From: Chlorobiota bacterium
Lineage (GTDB): Bacteria > Bacteroidota > Ignavibacteria > OLB7
DNA: 64,000 nucleotides
Direction: 5' to 3'
Assembly: GCA_016788565.1 (NCBI GenBank)
Contig: JAEUSP010000048.1
Coordinates: 1 to 64,000, forward strand
Positions 59,181-64,000 of the stretch are shown here, piece by piece. The number at the start of each line of letters is the position of its first letter. The stretch's first letter is position 1. The position numbers and the translations under genes are program-made. The notes beneath the pieces are model-generated. The model had not been told where the DNA came from, ran no database searches, and was given only the letters and a program-made list of their open reading frames with translations.

Positions 59181-61559
59181 ATGAATAACCGAACCATACC
59201 AACATTCCTCCTCCTGCTGTGCAGTTTTGCTCTGCTGCCGTGGTTTTCCGCTGCGGCACAGAACGGCACGGCTGACGGAATGATAAACAGCCCGCAGGGA
59301 ACCGAATACTTCGTATCGTTTCCGCAAAATGGAGATGAGCAGCGGAAGCCCTCGCCACGATTCTTGGGGTTGTGGATTACCTCCGAAGTACCAACCACCG
59401 GAATCATCGAAATCCCCACCGGTAAAGCGGAGTGGACTGTGAGGTCCTTTGCCACAAAGCCCGGCGAGCTGACCATCATCGAACTTCCGGCCACGTTGGA
59501 GCAGATCATCAGCGAGGAGATCAGCCGCGGTGGGGTGCATATCCAATCGCGTGATCCGATAGCCGTGTATGCCTATCACTCCCGTTTTCTTTCCGGTGCG
59601 GCCTACCCTGCGGTTCCGCTCAGCTTGTGGGGTCGGCGGTATTTGCCGCTTTCGCTTCCGGCAGCCGATGGGTCGTATAATTCCGCACGCACCAGCCAAA
59701 TCCAGATTGTGGCAGCGTTCGATGGAACCCTGGTCACCATCCGTCCCAGCGCGCGGCTGTACACCAAAGCCGCTGGCGAAGAAGTTCAGGTTGCTTTGAA
59801 GAAAGGGGAGACCTACCTGTTCCAAGCATTCAAGGACCAAACAGTCGAAGGGAATGGCGATTTAAGCGGGACGGAGATCACCTCCAACTTCCCGGTTGGT
59901 GTGGTGACGGGCCACGTCCGTTCGCCGATTACTGTTTCCGGCAGCTTCAATGCGGTGCAAGATTACTCAAGCCACCAAGCGGCAATGATCCTCCCCGATT
60001 CCTTGTGGGGCCAGGAATACTACTCCGCACCGATGAACGGCGTTGGCCGTTTCCGTGCGATTGCTTCGGCCTACAACACCCAGCTCACCATCACCTGGTG
60101 CAAGCCCGATGGCTCGGTTGATCGCCAGGAAAATGTGACGCTGAACCGTGGCGAACTGTTCGACACCCGTGGCACAGCAATCAACGGGGCCAGCTACTGG
60201 AGCGCGACCCGCCCGATATTGGTGATGCAGCATCAAGTTGGGGCAACCTATTCCGACCCCTTCAACAACGCCCCGGCAATGATCCCCCTTACCGCCAGCG
60301 ACCAGTTCCGCAACCGCGCATTGCTCACGGTTCCCACCGAGCTTCGCGGCGAACAATTCCACAAGCCGCTGCTGACGGTGCTTGCAAAAGGGAGCAACAG
60401 CAACCCGTTTGGTGATGTTCAGCTTGATGGCACAAGCATCAGCCAATTGCCCGGCGTAGTGATTCGCCGGATTGGCCAAACCCCCTGCTGGTATGCAACG
60501 CTTTCGGTGGCTTCCGGGGCGCACCTTCTCACCGCTTCCAACGGCGTTGCGATTGCCGGAACAGTTCGTGCCGGAACAACCGGCGGCGATGGCCTAACCT
60601 ACACCCTCCCATCCTGGGTTCCGCAGGTTGGCCCCGACACCGAAGCACCGTTTGTGAAGGAGCAAGCTGCCGCCACAAAAGGGGTGATGCAGCTTCAGGT
60701 GAGCGACCGGACGCAGGGATATTTCAGCGGCGTAAGCGATGTGCGGCTGCTGAACAGCCCCGGTTGGCAACGCCAGCAATACTCGGCCCCGCTGACCATG
60801 GATGACGACGCAACCGCAGCGTTCAAGGCCGTGCAGGACCCAAGCGGGCCGCTCAGCATTCAACTGTGCGACAATGTTGGAAACTGCAACGTGATAGAGT
60901 TCCCCGCTGTCTGCTTCAAGACGGCAAACGTGGATCGCAACAGCGTGGCGATTTCCACAACGCAGGGGAAGCCAGCCACCGAAACGCTGAACGTGGCATC
61001 CAACATCTGCGGCGATGAAGCTCATCTGGAAATCCTTGGCTTTGTTGGTGGCGATGCTGGTGCGTATCTGAGCGCATCGCTTGGCGGCGGCGGGGCGGCG
61101 GCAACCATCCCAGCAAACAGTGCCATCCCGTTGGAACTCACCGTTGTGGGAAATCCACCGCAAGGCGACTACGCCACAACGCTCCGGCTGAAAACCGATG
61201 ACTCGACGCTTGTTGTTCCAATCACGCTTCACGTCGCCGGCCCATCGGGTGTGGCGTTCCAGCAGGGGGCGGAACAGCAACGTGCGGTGTTGGCTCCGAA
61301 CCCATTCCGAACCAGCACCTTCTTGCTGGTAGATCAGCCGCTGGGAAGCAATGCCACCATGATTGTTAGCGACCAGCTTGGCCGCCCGGTGCGCAGCTTC
61401 CAGCCCGCTCAGCTTGCCGGAAAAACCAGAGTTGAGTGGGACGGAACCAGCAACGACGGAACACCGGCCGCCAGCGGAATGTACCTTCTGACCATCAGCG
61501 ATCCGACCACCAGCAACGGGCAAACCCGAACAGTGCAAAGCGTGCTGCTGCTTCGATAA
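59181..61559 (+). CDS. IgGFc-binding-like secreted protein with T9SS/FlgD-like C-terminus
   Basis: A 792-residue exported protein with a signal peptide ending AAAQ (about 27). The N-terminal part from about 38 to 480 matches the IgGFc-binding N-terminal domain: GTEYFVSFPQN, TPEFSV-like IIEIPTG, GVHIQSRDPIAVYAYH, DGSYNSARTSQIQIVAAFDG, GVVTGHVRSPITV, HQAAMILPDSLWGQEYY and RPILVMQHQVG. Middle Ig-like segments follow, and an end at about 700-792 (VLAPNPFRTSTFLLVD, then GMYLLTISDPT) combines FlgD-like and T9SS sorting features. It is probably a surface adhesin or glycoprotein-binding protein. ATG 59181 is chosen over a TTG five codons upstream. It is last in the third sigma cluster and a plausible regulated product. 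Confidence 0.85.
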   Translation: MNNRTIPTFLLLLCSFALLPWFSAAAQNGTADGMINSPQGTEYFVSFPQNGDEQRKPSPRFLGLWITSEVPTTGIIEIPTGKAEWTVRSFATKPGELTIIELPATLEQIISEEISRGGVHIQSRDPIAVYAYHSRFLSGAAYPAVPLSLWGRRYLPLSLPAADGSYNSARTSQIQIVAAFDGTLVTIRPSARLYTKAAGEEVQVALKKGETYLFQAFKDQTVEGNGDLSGTEITSNFPVGVVTGHVRSPITVSGSFNAVQDYSSHQAAMILPDSLWGQEYYSAPMNGVGRFRAIASAYNTQLTITWCKPDGSVDRQENVTLNRGELFDTRGTAINGASYWSATRPILVMQHQVGATYSDPFNNAPAMIPLTASDQFRNRALLTVPTELRGEQFHKPLLTVLAKGSNSNPFGDVQLDGTSISQLPGVVIRRIGQTPCWYATLSVASGAHLLTASNGVAIAGTVRAGTTGGDGLTYTLPSWVPQVGPDTEAPFVKEQAAATKGVMQLQVSDRTQGYFSGVSDVRLLNSPGWQRQQYSAPLTMDDDATAAFKAVQDPSGPLSIQLCDNVGNCNVIEFPAVCFKTANVDRNSVAISTTQGKPATETLNVASNICGDEAHLEILGFVGGDAGAYLSASLGGGGAAATIPANSAIPLELTVVGNPPQGDYATTLRLKTDDSTLVVPITLHVAGPSGVAFQQGAEQQRAVLAPNPFRTSTFLLVDQPLGSNATMIVSDQLGRPVRSFQPAQLAGKTRVEWDGTSNDGTPAASGMYLLTISDPTTSNGQTRTVQSVLLLR

Positions 61560-61664
61560 CCCCCCCGCACGCACGCGCTGCAACCCACGCGAAATTTCTG
61601 TCCAGTGCCACGTCTTGCTGCCGCGGTTTCTGCTGGAAACTACGGCAGCTAATTCACGGACACC

Positions 61665-61692
61665 AGAAGGCCCCGAGCAATCGGGGCCTTCT
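61665..61692 (+). terminator. Hairpin after the IgGFc-binding-like gene
   Basis: AGAAGGCCCCGA and TCGGGGCCTTCT form a perfect 12-bp stem closed by a GCAA tetraloop, about 105 bases past the stop. There is no T-run. It is probably a terminator or RNA-stabilising hairpin. Confidence 0.6.
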
Positions 61693-61859
61693 GCATGATG
61701 TGAGTGAGGTGAGTGATTTGAAGAATCGTTGGCCGTTCCGTTGGTAGTTCCCTTCGCACGCCCTATTATCGCAGCAACGTTCCGGCTTCTTGGCGGCATC
61801 TATCCTCCCCCTGCCGCTGGGAAATTTTCCTCCTTCCTCTCAACTGCTCATTCATCTTT

Positions 61860-62651
61860 ATGGAACCGCTTCGCGCATTGATTGTGGACGACGAAACCCT
61901 GGGCCGCCAAACCCTGAAAGAATTTCTGCTCCGGTACTGCCCGGGGGAAGTTGAAGTGGTGGGAATGGCGGCTTCCGCCGAGGAAGCCCGCTGGGGTGTG
62001 AACCAACACGAACCCGATGTGGTCTTTCTGGATGTTGAAATGCCCCGCGAAAATGGGTTCGATTTTCTCCGCTCCATCCCCGACCGCGAGTTCGCTGTGG
62101 TGTTTGTGACGGCTTACGACCACTACGCCTTGCGCGCCATCCGCGCCAGCGCAACCGACTACTTGCTGAAGCCGATTGATATTGACGAGCTGCAAGATGC
62201 CGTGCGAAAATTATCCGAGATGCGCCGCGCCCGCAACGCTCGCGAGGCCGGCTACAACGCACGGCTGAACGCCGTGCTGGAGAACACCTCCGGCAATCGC
62301 CAAAAACTAACCCGCTTGATTGTCCCTTCGCTTCACGGGTTCAGCGTGGTTGCCGTTGATGACATCTTGCATTGCAAAGCCGAAAACAACTACACCAGCA
62401 TCCACCTTCGCACCGGCGAACAGGTGCTTGCCTGCAAACCACTGAAAGAATATGATGAGCTTCTGGAAGGCTCCGAATTTTTCCGGGTTCATAAATCATC
62501 GCTGGTGAACCTTCAGCATATCCGTGGATTCTTGCGGAGCGATTTGGGTGGTGGGACGGTGATGCTGACCGGCGGGGTGTCGGTCGAGGTCTCGCGCCGC
62601 CGGAAGGATCCGCTTGTGCAGAAGCTGCAAGAGTTCGGATTATCGGCCTAA
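61860..62651 (+). CDS. LytTR-family response regulator
   Basis: A 263-residue DNA-binding regulator. The receiver domain (about 1-125) has the acidic pair Asp10-Asp11, the phospho-acceptor Asp58 in VVFLDVEMPRENGFDF, the switch Thr in VFVTAYDHYALRAI, and the conserved Lys in DYLLKPIDIDEL. The LytTR domain (about 145-260) shows VDDILHCKAENNYTSIHL, LKEYDELLEGSEFFRVHKSSLVNL and VEVSRRRKDPL. It is followed after 36 bp by its probable sensor kinase. No target can be named; LytTR systems often control surface or extracellular functions. Confidence 0.93.
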   Translation: MEPLRALIVDDETLGRQTLKEFLLRYCPGEVEVVGMAASAEEARWGVNQHEPDVVFLDVEMPRENGFDFLRSIPDREFAVVFVTAYDHYALRAIRASATDYLLKPIDIDELQDAVRKLSEMRRARNAREAGYNARLNAVLENTSGNRQKLTRLIVPSLHGFSVVAVDDILHCKAENNYTSIHLRTGEQVLACKPLKEYDELLEGSEFFRVHKSSLVNLQHIRGFLRSDLGGGTVMLTGGVSVEVSRRRKDPLVQKLQEFGLSA

Positions 62652-62687
62652 GCAACCTTCCCCACTTGCCACACGGAAGAAAACCAC

Positions 62688-64000
62688 ATGCCCGACACAC
62701 GACGGTATCGTTTTGGGGATGACGCAGAGGCCACCGAACTCCGCCGCCAGATTGAGGCACTGCTGGAGCGCGCCAGCAACGCCGACACCCTTCCCGACGC
62801 GCTACCGCTGCTTGCCCAAGCTGCCCAGATAGCCAGCGATACTGCCGACCCCAACGCCCGCGCACTGTGCCACCACGCTGCGGCGCATATCTACCGCAAT
62901 CATGGCCGCCTAAGCGATGCCGTGCGGGAAGCTGAAGCTGAGGTTCTGCTGCGCCAACAGCCGCAGTTCCATCGCCAGATGTTGCTGGCGCGTGCCATCC
63001 ATTTTTTGGGTGAGTGCCAGGCCGATCTTGGCAACTTTGAGGTTGCCCTGCACCACCATCTGGACGCGCTTCGGATTATCAGCACCAGCAACGACCAGCC
63101 ACGCCTTGCCATGATCTACAACGACATCGGCGTGGTCTATCACAAGCTGGCCCAGTACGACCAGGCATTGCACTTCTACTGGCAATCGCACGCCATTGCG
63201 CAGCAGATTGGCGACGTTGAAGCCGCCGGCCGGGCGTTGGGGAACATCGGGATTATTCAAGCGCGGCTGGAACGGTTTGATGAAGCACTGAAAACCCACC
63301 ATCAAGCGTTGGAGCTACGCAGCAGCATCAACGATGAGCGTGGGGTTGCCGTTGTGCTGGGGAGCATCGGGAATGTTCATGCCATGCAGGGGGAAGCACT
63401 GATTGCGCTGGAGTACTACGGGCGTTCGCTTGCCAAACGGGATAGCGAAAAAGATCAGCGTGGCGTTGCAATCATGCAGCGGAACATCGCCGCAATGCTT
63501 CGGCATTTGGGGCGGTACGCAGAAGCGATTGAGCATTGCACAATCGCCCTGAGCCTTGCCGAATCCTTGCACTCCCGCGATTTGCTTGCCCAATTCCACG
63601 AAGAATTTTCCTCCATCTACGAAGCCCTGGGGGATCATCAGCAATCGCTGCATCACCACAAGCAGTATGCCGAACATTACTCCGCCACGCTGAACGTCGG
63701 CACCCAACGGAGCGTTGCGGAGCTTCAGGCGAAGTACGATTTGGAGCGTGCCAACGCCGAACGGGAACAGTTCCGGCGGCGGATGTTGGAGTGGGAACAC
63801 ACGGCGTTCCGCGCGCAGGTCAATCCACATTTTTTGTTCAACGCGTTGAACTCCATCCAGTACTTTCTGGTGGGCCACGACACCGAAAGTGCGAACCGAT
63901 ATTTAAGCCGATTTGCGCGGCTGATGCGAATGGCGTTAGAGAACAGCCGAACAGCATTGATCAGCTTGAAGAGTGAGTTGGAGTGCATAGAGTTATACAT
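62688..64000 (+). CDS. TPR-containing LytS/YehU-type sensor histidine kinase (3' end outside window)
   Basis: An open frame from ATG 62688 runs off the right edge after 437 codons. Residues about 30-330 are tetratricopeptide repeats (MIYNDIGVVYHKLAQYDQAL, AAGRALGNIGIIQARLERFD, AVVLGSIGNVHAMQGEALIA). There is no signal peptide or membrane helix in the visible part, so it appears cytoplasmic. A coiled coil (AELQAKYDLERANAEREQF) leads into the His_kinase domain, with the phospho-acceptor His in QVNPHFLFNALNSIQYFL near 381. The ATPase domain lies beyond the window. It pairs with the LytTR regulator 36 bp upstream, a common Bacteroidota arrangement. Confidence 0.92.
   Translation, partial: MPDTRRYRFGDDAEATELRRQIEALLERASNADTLPDALPLLAQAAQIASDTADPNARALCHHAAAHIYRNHGRLSDAVREAEAEVLLRQQPQFHRQMLLARAIHFLGECQADLGNFEVALHHHLDALRIISTSNDQPRLAMIYNDIGVVYHKLAQYDQALHFYWQSHAIAQQIGDVEAAGRALGNIGIIQARLERFDEALKTHHQALELRSSINDERGVAVVLGSIGNVHAMQGEALIALEYYGRSLAKRDSEKDQRGVAIMQRNIAAMLRHLGRYAEAIEHCTIALSLAESLHSRDLLAQFHEEFSSIYEALGDHQQSLHHHKQYAEHYSATLNVGTQRSVAELQAKYDLERANAEREQFRRRMLEWEHTAFRAQVNPHFLFNALNSIQYFLVGHDTESANRYLSRFARLMRMALENSRTALISLKSELECIELY

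Noticed and set aside
60594-61799. 400-codon minus-strand ORF opposite the IgGFc-binding-like gene
   Set aside because: It lies fully antisense to a gene with clear domains, has Arg/His/Cys-rich composition typical of shadow frames in GC-rich DNA, and shows no motif.

Overview
The window reads as a chromosomal segment of a GC-rich Gram-negative bacterium of the Bacteroidota/Chlorobi (FCB) superphylum. A Kapabacteria- or Ignavibacteria-like environmental lineage is my best guess, by inference only. The support is six proteins with C-terminal domains of the type IX secretion (T9SS) sorting type, many Cys-lipoproteins and outer-membrane barrels, and a DUF1800/DUF1501 pair. No rRNA, tRNA or CRISPR array was seen.

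Layout. 1-9.7 kb: a probable transposase tail, the DUF1800/DUF1501 pair, a quinol-type nitric oxide reductase with an FNR-like site, class I aldolase, and an ECF sigma factor overlapping an anti-sigma protein that ends in a T9SS-type domain. 9.7-25 kb: lipoproteins, a DUF3160 protein, an unaccompanied PTS Enzyme I, barrel and PD40 proteins, a YcaQ-like glycosylase and a TlpA-like thioredoxin, separated by many interspersed repeats. A DUF559 nuclease gene here lies between two copies of a structured repeat. 25-36 kb: a secreted glycosidase-like protein overlapping purK, a DUF262/DUF1524 defence-type nuclease, an aminotransferase, an acyl-CoA carboxyltransferase and an AT-rich type II restriction-modification pair. 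35.5-45 kb: a CstB-like persulfide dioxygenase/rhodanese with a TauE exporter, a ClpB lacking its N-terminal half, plsY-gpsA, htpG and a non-coding stretch with three terminators. 45-64 kb: a tricorn protease, a second ECF sigma/anti-sigma pair, truA between inverted heptamer arrays, pirin, rsmE, a third ECF module, and a LytTR regulator followed by a TPR sensor kinase cut by the window end.

The strongest theme is envelope signalling. Three ECF sigma genes are each followed by a single-pass anti-sigma-like protein with a different exported part: a T9SS-type domain, a Pro/Thr/Ser-rich tail, or an eight-stranded barrel ending in Phe. The third module continues into a lipoprotein and a large IgGFc-binding-like T9SS protein that may be its output.

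The second theme is repeats. They include a palindromic element in seven copies, a DUF559-associated repeat whose hairpins are kept by paired changes, heptamer arrays, and single copies of palindromes of a kind common in unrelated bacteria. Most long ORFs opposite the GC-rich genes are shadows and are omitted. Starts were moved inward where signal peptides, family alignment or overlaps argued for it.
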